From contig NZ_WBXN01000004.1 of the NCBI RefSeq assembly GCF_008973465.1, positions 1,736,001 through 1,800,000 on the forward strand: a stretch of DNA of 64,000 nucleotides. The letters run 5' to 3'. Shown here piece by piece: positions 34,179 through 44,122 of this stretch. The stretch is from Streptomyces sp. SS1-1 (GTDB lineage Bacteria; Actinomycetota; Actinomycetes; Streptomycetales; Streptomycetaceae). The notes below the pieces were generated by a model. That model ran no database searches, was not told where the DNA came from, and worked only from the letters and a program-made list of their open reading frames with translations. Position 1 is the first letter of the stretch. The number at the start of each line of letters is the position of its first letter. The position numbers and the translations under genes were made by a program.

Positions 34179-34574
34179 ATGACCAAGGCAGGGGTGTGCC
34201 GCAGGGGGGCCGCGCTCGGACTGGCCCTGCTGGCCGCCTGCTCGGCGGGCGGCTGCGGGGGCCCGGGCGCGGACCCCTCCCCGGCGGGCGGCAACTCCCC
34301 CTCGCCCACGGCGACTTCCCCGGCCGAGTTGTGCACGCGGCTCATCGGGTACTGGTCGCGCCGGGCGCTGACCGGCGACACCTACGGGGACTACCAGTCG
34401 ATGGGGCTGTCCGACGGCCAGTACGAGATCCTCCGCACGGTGGTCGACGCGGCCCGCGCCGAGCGCGCACGCGCCGGTGACGCGGCGGCGGGCCGGCTCA
34501 TCGACCGCCGTGCGCGCACGGCCTGCGAGAAGCGGTACCGCGACGGCGGACCCACCGGAGGCCCATGGGGCTGA
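34179..34574 (+). CDS. Small secreted lipoprotein
   Basis: 131 residues. A basic N-terminus (MTKAGVCRRG) and hydrophobic core (LGLALLAACS) end in the lipobox LAAC at about residue 21. After a Pro/Ser/Gly linker there is a compact domain with two cysteines (ELCTRLIGYWSRR ... RTACEKRY) that could form a disulfide. No known family. Confidence 0.8.
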   Translation: MTKAGVCRRGAALGLALLAACSAGGCGGPGADPSPAGGNSPSPTATSPAELCTRLIGYWSRRALTGDTYGDYQSMGLSDGQYEILRTVVDAARAERARAGDAAAGRLIDRRARTACEKRYRDGGPTGGPWG

Positions 34575-35056
34575 GGACCGAAATCAGGAATTCCACTTTC
34601 GTGCCCCCTACACGAATATGGGGAGGCGTGCCGGACATCTTTCACCCGGGTAACTCTGCGTAATACGGCCGCAATAAACGGCGCCCCCTCTCCCGCCGCC
34701 CGGCGCTTTGCCCGGGCGCCCCGCGAGCCCTCCGGGAGCCGATGACAACGAATGCGGTCATCACCAAAACCCGTGAACACTAATGAAGAAGCTACGCGCG
34801 AACGCTGCGGGTTCTCACTATGTGGACAGGGCGAATCGGCCGGAAATCCGCTCTTCCCCCCACGCAGTACCGCTCAGGGATACCGCGTGTCATAACAAGA
34901 GCGTCACAGCCTTGGTCAGAGCCTCCTCCATGTTCCCCACCCGCGCTTAGAGTCACGGCCAGTCACCGAGCCATCGGATTCGAAGTCACTTCGTCCCCAG
35001 CGCTCGACTCGGCGCGTTCCATGGGGAACCGCCGTGCCAGGGAAAGGACCTGATTC
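34575..35056. other. Upstream region of the liv operon
   Basis: 480 bp without a convincing gene. AT-richer patches (cactttcgtgcccc, tgcgtaatacgg, cataacaagagcg) suggest promoter DNA. I could not assign a -10/-35 pair with confidence. AGGGAAAGGACC precedes the livK start. Confidence 0.5.
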
Positions 35057-36286
35057 GTGCGTCAACGTTCGATCATCGCCATTACCGCCGCGCTCGCGGC
35101 GGGATCGCTGACACTCACGGCTTGTGGGTCGCGTGACGACGACGGCGGCAGCAGCAACGGCGACAAGACCACAGTTGTGATCGGCCTCGACGCCCCGCTG
35201 TCCGGCGACCTGTCCGCGCTCGGCCTCGGCATGAAGAACTCCGCTGACCTGGCCGCCAAGACGGCCAACAAGAAGGAGTACGTCAAGGGCGTCGAGTTCA
35301 AGATCGAGGCCCTCGACGACCAGGCCCAGCCGTCCGTCGGCCAGCAGAACGCCCAGAAGTTCATCAGCAACAAGGACGTCCTCGGCGTCGTCGGCCCGCT
35401 GAACTCCAGCGTCTCCCAGCAGATGCAGAAGCCGCTCAACGACGCCGGCCTCACCCAGGTCTCCCCGGCCAACACCGGCACCGAGCTGACCCAGGGCGAC
35501 GGCTGGAAGACCGGCGACTCGGTCCGCCAGTTCAAGACCTTCTTCCGCACCGCCACCACGGACGAGATCCAGGGCGCCTTCGCCGCGGACTACCTGTACA
35601 ACAAGGCGAAGCTCAACAAGGTCTACCTGATCGACGACCAGAAGACCTACGGCGCCGGCCTCGCCGCGTCCTTCAAGGCGAACTTCACCAAGTTCGGCGG
35701 CAAGATCGTGGGCACCGACCACATCAACCCCGACGACCGTGACTTCAACGCCGTGGTCGCCAAGATCAAGAAGACCGGCGCCCAGGCCCTGTACTACGGC
35801 GGCGAGTACCCGGCCGCCGGCCCGCTGAGCCAGCAGCTCAAGGACAGCGGCCAGAAGATCCCGCTCATGGGCGGCGACGGCATCTACTCCGGCGAGTTCC
35901 CGAAGCTGAACAAGAAGGCCGAGGGCGACCTCGCGACCTCCGTCGGCCGGCCCGTCGAGCAGCTCCCCTCCGCCAAGACCTTCATCGCGGACTACAAGGC
36001 CGCGGGCTACGAGGACGACTACGAGGCCTACGGCGGCCTGACCTACGACGCCACCTGGTCGATCATCGAGGCCGTCAAGCTGGCCGTCGAGGGCAACGAC
36101 GGCAAGGTCCCGTCCGACGGCCGCAAGGCGGTCCTGGACGGCATGGCCAAGGTCAAGTTCGACGGCGTCACCGGCACCATCTCCTTCGACGAGTTCGGTG
36201 ACACCACGAACCACACCATGACCGCCTACAAGATCAAGGACAACGCCTGGGCGCCCGAGTTCAGCGGCGAGCCCAAGCTCGGCTGA
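35057..36286 (+). CDS. livK: Branched-chain amino-acid ABC transporter, substrate-binding lipoprotein
   Basis: 409 residues from GTG 35057. Lipoprotein signal (LAAGSLTLTACG, Cys at about residue 23), then a type I periplasmic-binding fold (VVIGLDAPLSGDLSALGLGM, FISNKDVLGVVGPLNSSV). It delivers Leu/Ile/Val or related compounds to the LivHM permease. It is first in a five-gene cluster with the permeases and ATPases and has strong codon bias, as usual for an abundant binding protein. Confidence 0.95.
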   Translation: MRQRSIIAITAALAAGSLTLTACGSRDDDGGSSNGDKTTVVIGLDAPLSGDLSALGLGMKNSADLAAKTANKKEYVKGVEFKIEALDDQAQPSVGQQNAQKFISNKDVLGVVGPLNSSVSQQMQKPLNDAGLTQVSPANTGTELTQGDGWKTGDSVRQFKTFFRTATTDEIQGAFAADYLYNKAKLNKVYLIDDQKTYGAGLAASFKANFTKFGGKIVGTDHINPDDRDFNAVVAKIKKTGAQALYYGGEYPAAGPLSQQLKDSGQKIPLMGGDGIYSGEFPKLNKKAEGDLATSVGRPVEQLPSAKTFIADYKAAGYEDDYEAYGGLTYDATWSIIEAVKLAVEGNDGKVPSDGRKAVLDGMAKVKFDGVTGTISFDEFGDTTNHTMTAYKIKDNAWAPEFSGEPKLG

Positions 36287-36402
36287 CGAAGGACGAGTCA
36301 GAGAACCCACCCACCTCACACATTGATCCAGGCCGCGCGGGAAGCGCCCACCAGCGCTCCCCGCGCGGCGCCATATCCGAACCACTCCACGGAGGCCCTG
36401 CG

Positions 36403-37332
36403 GTGAACGAACTGCCGCAACAGCTGGCCAATGGACTCATCCTCGGCGCGATGTACGGACTCATCGCGATCGGCTACACGATGGTCTACGGCATCGTCCA
36501 GCTCATCAACTTCGCCCACGGCGAGATCTTCATGGTCGGGGGCTTCGGGGCCCTCACCGTCTGGATGGTCCTCCCCGACGGCTTCGGCCTCGGGGCGGCG
36601 ATCCCCCTCATGATCATCGGCGGCGTCCTCGTCTCGGTCGCCGTCGGCACCGCGGCGGAACGGTTCGCCTACCGCCCCCTGCGCGGCGCACCCCGCCTCG
36701 CGCCCCTCATCACCGCGATCGGCCTGTCCATCGTCCTCCAGCAGGCCGTATGGATGTGGTTCCCCGACGCCAAGAAGGACGTCCCCTTCCCCCGCTTCCA
36801 GGGCGACCCCGTCGAGATCCTCGGCGCCAACATCCAGCGCGGCGACATCTTCGTCCTCATAGCCGCCCCGCTCTGCATGATCGCCCTCGGCCTGTTCGTC
36901 AACAAGACACGCTCCGGCCGCGGCATGCAGGCCACCGCCCAGGACCCCGACACCGCCAAGCTCATGGGCATCAACACCGACCGCATCATCGTCATGGCCT
37001 TCGCCATCGGTGCCGCGTTCGCCGCCGTCGCAGCCGTCGCCTACGGCCTCAAGAACGGCCAGGTCGGCTTCCGCATGGGCTTCCTCATGGGCCTCAAGGC
37101 CTTCACCGCGGCCGTCCTCGGCGGCATCGGCAACATCTACGGCGCCATGCTCGGCGGCCTCGTCCTCGGCGTCGCCGAATCCCTCGCCACCGGCTACATC
37201 GGCGAAATCCCCGGCATGGACCTCTTCGGCGGCGGCGCCTGGAAGGACGTGTGGGCGTTCAGCCTCCTCATCCTCGTCCTCCTGTTCAGGCCACAAGGCC
37301 TGCTCGGCGAACGCGTCGCGGATCGGGCGTGA
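36403..37332 (+). CDS. livH: Branched-chain amino-acid ABC transporter permease LivH
   Basis: 309 residues from GTG 36403 (GGAGG upstream). About eight membrane helices and the typical start LANGLILGAMYGLIAIGYTMVYGIVQLINFAHGE, plus the EAA-like loop GRGMQATAQDPDTAKLMGIN that contacts the ATPases. It pairs with LivM to form the channel. The 116-bp gap from livK may give a reduced level compared with the binding protein. Confidence 0.96.
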   Translation: MNELPQQLANGLILGAMYGLIAIGYTMVYGIVQLINFAHGEIFMVGGFGALTVWMVLPDGFGLGAAIPLMIIGGVLVSVAVGTAAERFAYRPLRGAPRLAPLITAIGLSIVLQQAVWMWFPDAKKDVPFPRFQGDPVEILGANIQRGDIFVLIAAPLCMIALGLFVNKTRSGRGMQATAQDPDTAKLMGINTDRIIVMAFAIGAAFAAVAAVAYGLKNGQVGFRMGFLMGLKAFTAAVLGGIGNIYGAMLGGLVLGVAESLATGYIGEIPGMDLFGGGAWKDVWAFSLLILVLLFRPQGLLGERVADRA

Positions 37333-37337
37333 TACCC

Positions 37338-39169
37338 ATGACCACCGACATCCCCATGGACAAGACCACCGACGACACCACCCCGGTGTCCCCCCTCGCA
37401 GCCACCCCGATCATCCCGCTGCCGCACGCCGCGGCCCGCGGACTCACGGTCGCCGGCTCCGCCCTCGCCCTCATCGGCACCTTCCTCGCCTGGACCTGGA
37501 CCAACGAGTTCCCCGGCAACCTCACCGTCACCGGCTACCCCGGCGGCCTCCAGGTCCTCACCCTCGTCGGCTCCGCACTGACCCTCCTGTTCGCACTCGC
37601 CGGCTACGGCATCCGCGGACTGCGCTGGCTCACCCCGGCGGCAAGAACAGCCCCGTCCTCCTCGCCGCCCTCGGCGTACTCGGCGTCACCGGCTACGCCA
37701 TGGGCGCCATCACGCAGGAACTCGGCGGCCTCGTCAACCTCGAACCCGGCGCCTGGGTCTCCGGCATCGGCGCCCTCGTCGCCGTCATCGGCGCCCTCGG
37801 CCTCCCCGTCGACCAGCCCTACGACGCCGGCGACCCCGACCCCCACCTGTGGGGCCGCGTCCGCCACGCGCTCACCGCCCCCGAACCCGGCCGCGCCAAG
37901 GACCTCCCGTCCTGGCTCGAAATCCTGATCATCGCCGCCGGCTTCGGCGTCGGCCTGTACGTCTTCGCGTACGGCATCAGCACCGAGTACAGCGAACTGT
38001 TCATCGGCTTCCTCATCATCGCGGCCTTCGGCTTCACCGCCGTCACCCGCGCCGGACTGCTGAAGCGGCTCTCCGCACTCACCGCCAAGCACCGCAACGT
38101 CACCCTCGGAGCGGCGTTCGCGGCGGCGATCTGCTTCCCCTTCACCCAGACCAACGACCAGTTCGCCCTCATCGGCGCGAACATCCTCATCTTCGCCACG
38201 GTCGCCCTGGGCCTCAACGTCGTCGTCGGCCTCGCCGGCCTCCTCGACCTCGGCTACGTCGCCTTCCTCGGCGTCGGCGCCTACGCCGCCGCCCTGGTCT
38301 CCGGCTCCCCCGCCTCCACCATCGGCGTCACCTTCCCGTTCTGGGCCGCCGTCCTCACCGGCGCCGTCGCCTCGCTGATCTTCGGCGTCGTCATCGGCGC
38401 ACCGACCCTGCGACTGCGCGGCGACTACCTCGCCATCGTGACGCTCGGCTTCGGTGAGATCTTCCGCATCACCATGAACAACCTGAACGGCAACAGCGGA
38501 CCGGACGTCACCAACGGCTCCAACGGCATCCCGCAGATCCCCGACCTGGAGATCTTCGGCTTCAACCTCGGAGTCCCGCACGACGTCCTCGGCCACGAGC
38601 TCACCCGCTCCGCCAACTACTACCTGCTGATGCTCGTCTTCACGATCATCGTCGTGATGGTCTTCCGCCGCTCCGCGGAATCCCGCATCGGCCGCGCCTG
38701 GGTCGCCATCCGCGAGGACGAGACCGCCGCCACCGCCATGGGCATCAACGGCTTCCGCCTCAAGCTCCTCGCCTTCGCACTCGGCGCCTGCCTCGCCGGC
38801 CTCGCCGGCACCGTCCAGGCCCACGTGTCCTACAGCGTCACCCCCGAGCAGTACCAGTTCGCCGGCCCGGTGCCGCCCAACTCGGCCTTCCTGCTCGCCG
38901 CCGTCATCCTCGGCGGCATGGGCACCATCAGCGGCCCCCTGATCGGCGCGGCACTGCTCTACCTGATCCCGGCCAAGCTCCAGTTCATGGCCGAGTACCA
39001 GCTGCTGCTCTTCGGTATCGCCCTGATGCTCCTGATGCGCTTCCGCCCCGAGGGCCTGGTCGCCGACCGCAGGAAGCAGCTCGAATTCCACGAGACCGGA
39101 CAGCTCGACGTACCGGAGGACAAGCCATTGCCCGAAGGCGCGACCGGCGTCGCCAAGGCAGGGGCGTGA
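37338..39169 (+). pseudogene. livM: Branched-chain amino-acid ABC transporter permease LivM, frameshifted
   Basis: The frame opens at ATG 37338 and is intact to about 37635 (ITS N-terminal helices LIGTFLAWTWTNEF...), then the coding signal moves to another frame (PGGKNSPVLLAALGVLG) and continues to 39169 with the full LivM core (LGLNVVVGLAGLLDLGYVAFLGVG; RIGRAWVAIREDETAATAMG). Together they make about 610 residues, an extended N-terminal form of LivM. The shift equals one base missing after the C run 37633-37636. As all other liv genes are intact, sequence error is plausible. The stop overlaps the GTG of the next gene. Confidence 0.85.
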
Positions 39170-39174
39170 CCGCC

Positions 39175-40055
39175 ATGACCACCACCACGACCGCACCCAC
39201 CACCACGACGGTGCTCGACGCCAGCGGCGTCACCATGCGCTTCGGCGGCCTCACCGCCGTCCGCGGCGTCGACCTCACCGTCAACACCGGCGAGATCGTC
39301 GGCCTCATCGGCCCCAACGGCGCCGGCAAGACGACCTTCTTCAACTGCCTCACCGGCCTCTACGTCCCCACCGAGGGCAAGGTCGCCTACAAAGGCACCG
39401 TCCTGCCGCCCAAGCCGCACCTGGTCACCCAGGCCGGCATCGCCCGGACCTTCCAGAACATCCGGCTCTTCGCCAACATGACCGTCCTGGAAAACGTCCT
39501 CGTCGGCCGGCACACCCGCACCAAGGAAGGCCTCTGGTCCGCCCTGCTGCGCCTCCCCGGCTTCCGCAAGGCCGAAGAGGCATCCCGCGAACGGGCCATG
39601 GAACTCCTCGAGTTCACCGGCCTCGCCGCCAAGGCCGACCACCTCGCCCGCAACCTGCCCTACGGCGAACAGCGCAAGCTGGAGATCGCCCGGGCCCTCG
39701 CGAGCGAACCCGGCCTGCTCCTCCTCGACGAACCCACCGCCGGCATGAACCCCCAGGAGACCCGCGCGGCCGAAGACCTCATCTTCGCCATCCGGGACCA
39801 GGGCATCGCCGTCCTCGTCATCGAGCACGACATCCGGTTCATCATGAACCTCTGCGACCGGGTCGCCGTACTCGTCCAGGGCGAAAAGATCATCGAAGGC
39901 CCCGCCGAAGTCGTCCAGGCCGACGAACGCGTCATCGCCGCCTACCTCGGCGAACCCTTCGAAGGCGCCCCCGGCGCCGCCGAAGCCGCCGAGGTCGAAG
40001 CCGCCGAGGAGGCCGCGGAAGGCGACGCGCACAGCACCACGGAAGGGGACGACAA

Positions 40056-40059
<4 letters not shown>
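39175..40059 (+). CDS. livG: Branched-chain amino-acid ABC transporter ATPase LivG
   Basis: 294 residues. Walker A LIGPNGAGKTTFFNCLTG, the LivG-specific IARTFQNIRLFANMTVLENVLVG, signature NLPYGEQRKLEIARALA, Walker B LLLLDEPTAGMNP and H-loop VIEHD. The C-terminus has an Ala/Glu-rich tail. ATG 39175 is one choice; GTG 39166, in a GTGA overlap with livM, would add three residues. Confidence 0.96.
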
Positions 40060-40772
<713 letters not shown>

Positions 40773-40786
40773 CGCCCCCCTCAACA

Positions 40787-40827
40787 GCTGAGGCCCGTGC
40801 CCCCCGGTCAGGGGCACGGGCCTCAGC
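40787..40827. terminator. Perfect 17-bp bidirectional terminator
   Basis: GCTGAGGCCCGTGCCCC (40787-40803) and its exact complement (40811-40827) enclose a 7-nt loop. It sits between the convergent livF and response-regulator genes and would serve both. Confidence 0.93.
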
Positions 40828-40846
40828 CATGCGCTCAGGGGGCGGG

Positions 40847-41503
40847 TCAGCCCTTGGCGGCCTTCTTCTCCTCGGCGTCCTGGATCACGGCCTCGGCGAC
40901 CTGCTGCATCGACATCCGGCGGTCCATCGACGTCTTCTGGATCCAGCGGAACGCGGCCGGCTCGGTCAGCCCGTACTGCGTCTGCAGGACCGACTTCGCC
41001 CGGTCCACCAGCTTGCGGGTCTCCAGGCGCTGGCTGAGGTCCGCGACCTCCTTCTCCAGCTCCTTCAGCTCCGTGAACCGTGAGACGGCCATCTCGATCG
41101 CCGGGACGACATCGCTCTTGCTGAACGGCTTCACCAGGTACGCCATGGCACCGGCGTCACGGGCGCGCTCCACGAGGTCGCGCTGCGAGAACGCCGTCAG
41201 CATCAGCACCGGCGCGATGCTCTCCTCGGCGATCTTCTCGGCCGCCGAGATGCCGTCGAGCTTGGGCATCTTCACGTCGAGGATGACGAGGTCGGGGCGG
41301 TGCTCGCGCGCCAGCTCGACGGCCTGCTCACCGTCACCGGCCTCACCGACGACGGTGTACCCCTCCTCCTCGAGCATCTCTTTGAGGTCGAGCCGGATCA
41401 GGGCCTCGTCCTCAGCGATGACGACACGGGTCGTCAGCGGAGGCACGTGCGACTTGTCGTCGTCAGGCGCGTCTACGGGCTGGGGCGACTCGGGGGCGGT
41501 CAC
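40847..41503 (-). CDS. pdtaR: Response regulator with ANTAR RNA-binding domain (PdtaR-like)
   Basis: 218 residues from GTG 41503, with AAGGAG 5 nt upstream. Receiver domain at about 25-140 (VVIAEDEALIRLDLKEML; phospho-Asp in LVILDVKMPKLDG; VLMLTAFSQ; YLVKPF). A short coiled linker (ELKELEKEVADLSQRLETRK) leads to a C-terminal ANTAR domain (AKSVLQTQYGLTEPAAFRWIQ). ANTAR proteins bind paired RNA hairpins to stop transcription termination. It resembles M. tuberculosis Rv1626/PdtaR, whose gene also lies near pyk, polA and rpsA. The partner kinase is not in the window. Confidence 0.94.
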   Translation of the reverse strand: MTAPESPQPVDAPDDDKSHVPPLTTRVVIAEDEALIRLDLKEMLEEEGYTVVGEAGDGEQAVELAREHRPDLVILDVKMPKLDGISAAEKIAEESIAPVLMLTAFSQRDLVERARDAGAMAYLVKPFSKSDVVPAIEMAVSRFTELKELEKEVADLSQRLETRKLVDRAKSVLQTQYGLTEPAAFRWIQKTSMDRRMSMQQVAEAVIQDAEEKKAAKG

Positions 41504-41535
41504 GGGGGCTCCTTGTTGCGGGCCGGGCAGGTGCT

Positions 41536-41549
41536 GCTGCTTAAGCAGC
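41536..41549. promoter_or_regulatory. 14-bp perfect palindrome upstream of the ANTAR regulator gene
   Basis: GCTGCTTAAGCAGC is self-complementary and stands about 33 bp from the regulator's start codon and 56 bp from tRNA-Leu. A candidate operator in the divergent region. Confidence 0.45.
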
Positions 41550-41581
41550 CTACCTAGAGGCGGGGGGCTGCGGTGACCCGG

Positions 41582-41587
41582 TATGCT
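41582..41587 (+). promoter_or_regulatory. Candidate -10 element of tRNA-Leu
   Basis: TATGCT, 18 bp upstream of the mature tRNA 5' end, the usual position for a tRNA promoter. The -35 candidate is poor. Confidence 0.4.
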
Positions 41588-41605
41588 TCGACAGCGACCC
41601 AGCCA

Positions 41606-41690
41606 GCCCGGTTGGTGGAACAGGCTAGACACGCGGCGCTCAAACCGCCGTGCCCTTCGGGGCATGTGGGTTCGAATCCCACACCGGGCA
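41606..41690 (+). tRNA. tRNA-Leu (anticodon CAA)
   Basis: A complete class II tRNA of 85 nt. Acceptor GCCCGGT (41606-41612) pairs fully with ACCGGGC (41683-41689), discriminator A at 41690. Anticodon stem CGGCG/CGCCG with loop CTCAAAC, giving anticodon CAA (reads UUG). Long variable arm tgcccttcggggca. T arm GTGGG-TTCGAAT-CCCAC. CCA is not encoded (the DNA reads ACC T). A terminator hairpin follows at once. Confidence 0.96.
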
Positions 41691-41701
41691 CCTACCGAAA
41701 G

Positions 41702-41739
41702 AAGCGGATGTCCACGTTCTCGTGAACATCCGCTTTTTG
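41702..41739 (+). terminator. Rho-independent terminator of tRNA-Leu
   Basis: AAGCGGATGT (41702-41711) and ACATCCGCTT (41726-41735) form a 10-bp stem, followed by a run of T. A textbook terminator, unusual in having a real T tract for this GC-rich genome. Confidence 0.9.
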
Positions 41740-41776
41740 CTGCGTGTCGCCGCGGACTGTCTCACAGAGTGGCCGC

Positions 41777-42520
41777 ATGTACGACCTCAGCACACGCAAG
41801 CGAGCCTTGGCCTTGGTCGCGCAGGGCCGCAGCCTCAATTCCGTCAGCCGGGACACGGGCATCTCACGCGCCGCCCTCCGCTCCTGGCAGCACCGCCTGG
41901 AGCCGCTGCCCCGCATCACGGGCGCGGCACCCGGGCCACCCGCCGACGACTCCGCCTACGCCTACCTGCTGGGCCTCTACCTCGGCGACGGCTGCCTCAG
42001 CCTCCACCGGAACGGCGGCTACCACCTGCGCATCGCGTGCGACGACGCATACCCGGGACTCATCCGGCAGTGCCGGGAGGCCATCACGCGCGTCCGCCCC
42101 GGCGTCGGCGTCTATACGTGCCGGCGCGACGGCTGTTCCATGGTGACCAGCTACTCCCGGCACTGGCCCGAACTGTTCCCTCAGCACGGTCCGGGAAAGA
42201 AGCACGAACGCGCGATCGTCCTGGAACAGTGGCAGCGGGACATCGTCGACGCGCACCCCTGGGAGTTCATCCGCGGGCTCATCCATTCCGACGGCTGCCG
42301 GATCGTCAACTGGACCACCCGCCGGGTCGCCAGTGAGGTGAAGCGCTATGAATATCCCCGGTACTTCTTCACCAATCTGTCGGGCGACATCATGCGTCTG
42401 TTCACCGACACCATGGACCGGGTGGGCGTGGAATGGAGGTACGCCAACGCACGCAACGTCTCCATCGCCCGCAAACCCTCCGTAGCCCTCATGGACGCCC
42501 ACGTAGGCCCCAAGTACTGA
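41777..42520 (+). CDS. HTH plus two-motif LAGLIDADG-type endonuclease-like protein
   Basis: 247 residues from ATG 41777. The N-terminus is a helix-turn-helix of transposase/Hin type (RKRALALVAQGRSLNSVSRDTGISR, about 7-31). The rest has two LAGLIDADG-like motifs: YLLGLYLGDGCL (about 67-78) and FIRGLIHSDGCR (about 165-176), each with the catalytic acidic residue. The spacing between motifs (about 100 residues) fits a pseudodimeric homing endonuclease, or a family that has turned into a regulator. No intron or intein is evident. It starts 38 bp after the tRNA-Leu terminator and ends 3 bp from pyk, convergent. Confidence 0.8.
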   Translation: MYDLSTRKRALALVAQGRSLNSVSRDTGISRAALRSWQHRLEPLPRITGAAPGPPADDSAYAYLLGLYLGDGCLSLHRNGGYHLRIACDDAYPGLIRQCREAITRVRPGVGVYTCRRDGCSMVTSYSRHWPELFPQHGPGKKHERAIVLEQWQRDIVDAHPWEFIRGLIHSDGCRIVNWTTRRVASEVKRYEYPRYFFTNLSGDIMRLFTDTMDRVGVEWRYANARNVSIARKPSVALMDAHVGPKY

Positions 42521-42523
42521 CCC

Positions 42524-43960
42524 TCAGCGTGGGGTGTCGTCCTCGCCGATATGGTGGACGCGGACCAGGTTGGTCGCGCCGGTGACTCCCGGTGGGGAGC
42601 CTGCCGTGATGACGACCGTGTCGCCCTTCTCGCAGCGGCCGTACCGGAGCAACAGCTCGTCCACCTGGTCGACCATCGCGTCCGTGGAGTCCACGTGAGG
42701 TCCGAGGAAGGTCTCCACGCCCCACGTCAGGTTGAGCTGCGACCGGGTGGCCGGTTCGGGGGTGAAGGCGAGGAGGGGGATCGGGGAGCGGTAGCGGGAA
42801 AGGCGGCGGGCGGTGTCGCCGGACTGGGTGAAGGCGACGAGGAAGCGGGCGCCGAGGAAGTCGCCGATCTCGGCGGCGGCGCGGGCGACGGCGCCGCCCT
42901 GGGTGCGGGGTTTGTTGCGTTCGGTGAGTGGGGGCAGCCCTTGGGCGAGGAGGTCCTCCTCGGCCGCTTCGATGATCCTTGCCATGGTGCGGACGGTCTC
43001 GACGGGGTGTTTGCCGACGCTGGTCTCGCCGGAGAGCATCACGGCGTCGGTGCCGTCGATGACGGCGTTGGCCACGTCGGAGGCCTCCGCGCGGGTGGGC
43101 CGGGAGTGGTCGATCATGGAGTCGAGCATCTGGGTGGCGACGATGACGGGCTTGGCGTTGCGCCGGGCGAGTTTGATCGCGCGTTTCTGGACGATCGGCA
43201 CCTGTTCGAGCGGCATCTCCACGCCGAGGTCGCCGCGGGCGACCATGATGCCGTCGAAGGCGGCGACGATGTCGTCGAGGGCGTCGACGGCCTGGGGTTT
43301 CTCGATCTTGGCGATGACGGGGAGGCGGCGGCCTTCCTCGTCCATGATGCGGTGGACGTCGTCGATGTCCCGGCCGGTGCGGACGAAGGACAGGGCGATG
43401 ACGTCGAAGCCGGTGCGCAGGGCCCAGCGGAGGTCGTCCTCGTCCTTGTCGGAGAGGGCGGGGACGGAGACGGCGACGCCGGGGAGGTTGAGGCCCTTGT
43501 GGTCGGAGACGATGCCGCCTTCGATGACGGTGGTGGTGATGCGGGGGCCGTCGATGTCGGTGACCTGGAGGCAGACTTTGCCGTCGTCGACGAGGATGCG
43601 TTCGCCGGGGGTGACGTCGGCGGCGAGGCCGGTGTAGGTGGTGGAGCACTGGTGGCGGTCGCCTTCGGCGTCGGGGTCGACGGTGAGGGTGAAGGTGTCG
43701 CCGCGTTCGAGGAGTACGGGGCCTTCGGTGAAGCGGCCGAGGCGGATCTTCGGGCCTTGAAGGTCGGCGAGGAGGCCGACGCTGTGTCCGGTCTCGTCGG
43801 AGGCCTTGCGGACCTGCTGGTAGCGCTCCTCGTGCTCGGCGTGGGTGCCGTGGCTGAGGTTGAACCGGGCGATGTCCATTCCGGCCTCGACCAGTGCCTT
43901 TATGCGGTCGTAGGTGTCGGTGGCGGGGCCCAGGGTGCAGACGATCTTGGCTCGGCGCAT
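42524..43960 (-). CDS. pyk: Pyruvate kinase
   Basis: 478 residues, full length. KIVCTLGPATDT at the N-terminus; active-site regions AKIEKPQAVDAL (catalytic Lys), MVARGDLGVEMPLEQVPIVQK and the ADP/phosphate-binding ATQMLDSMIDHSRPTRAEASDVANAV; a C-terminal alpha/beta allosteric domain. Converts phosphoenolpyruvate and ADP to pyruvate and ATP. Upstream on the minus strand the region 44019-44035 contains a short inverted repeat. Confidence 0.97.
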   Translation of the reverse strand: MRRAKIVCTLGPATDTYDRIKALVEAGMDIARFNLSHGTHAEHEERYQQVRKASDETGHSVGLLADLQGPKIRLGRFTEGPVLLERGDTFTLTVDPDAEGDRHQCSTTYTGLAADVTPGERILVDDGKVCLQVTDIDGPRITTTVIEGGIVSDHKGLNLPGVAVSVPALSDKDEDDLRWALRTGFDVIALSFVRTGRDIDDVHRIMDEEGRRLPVIAKIEKPQAVDALDDIVAAFDGIMVARGDLGVEMPLEQVPIVQKRAIKLARRNAKPVIVATQMLDSMIDHSRPTRAEASDVANAVIDGTDAVMLSGETSVGKHPVETVRTMARIIEAAEEDLLAQGLPPLTERNKPRTQGGAVARAAAEIGDFLGARFLVAFTQSGDTARRLSRYRSPIPLLAFTPEPATRSQLNLTWGVETFLGPHVDSTDAMVDQVDELLLRYGRCEKGDTVVITAGSPPGVTGATNLVRVHHIGEDDTPR

Positions 43961-44018
43961 GTTTTGACTCTATGACTTACCGGCGGGTAGAGAATTGGCC
44001 GCGTGTGACGACCCAACG

Positions 44019-44035
44019 ACCCTTGTATGAAGGGT
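44019..44035. promoter_or_regulatory. Short inverted repeat upstream of pyk
   Basis: ACCCTT (44019-44024) and AAGGGT (44030-44035) lie about 60-75 bp upstream of the pyk start, next to TTGTCA (minus strand, 44044-44039), which could be a -35 element. A convincing -10 is lacking. Confidence 0.3.
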
Positions 44036-44122
44036 TATTGACAAGAGTTGAATTGTGCGGCGGGGTGCTCCGATGAGCAATTCCGGGGCACCCATCGGGG
44101 GGTCCGGTGATTCCACGGGGGC

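Noticed and set aside
34820..35053. 77-codon plus-strand frame before livK
   Set aside because: No ribosome site or typical codon bias; the region looks like promoter DNA.
44019..44044. pyk promoter with TTGTCA and an inverted repeat
   Set aside because: No acceptable -10 element at the right distance. Kept only as a low-confidence site.
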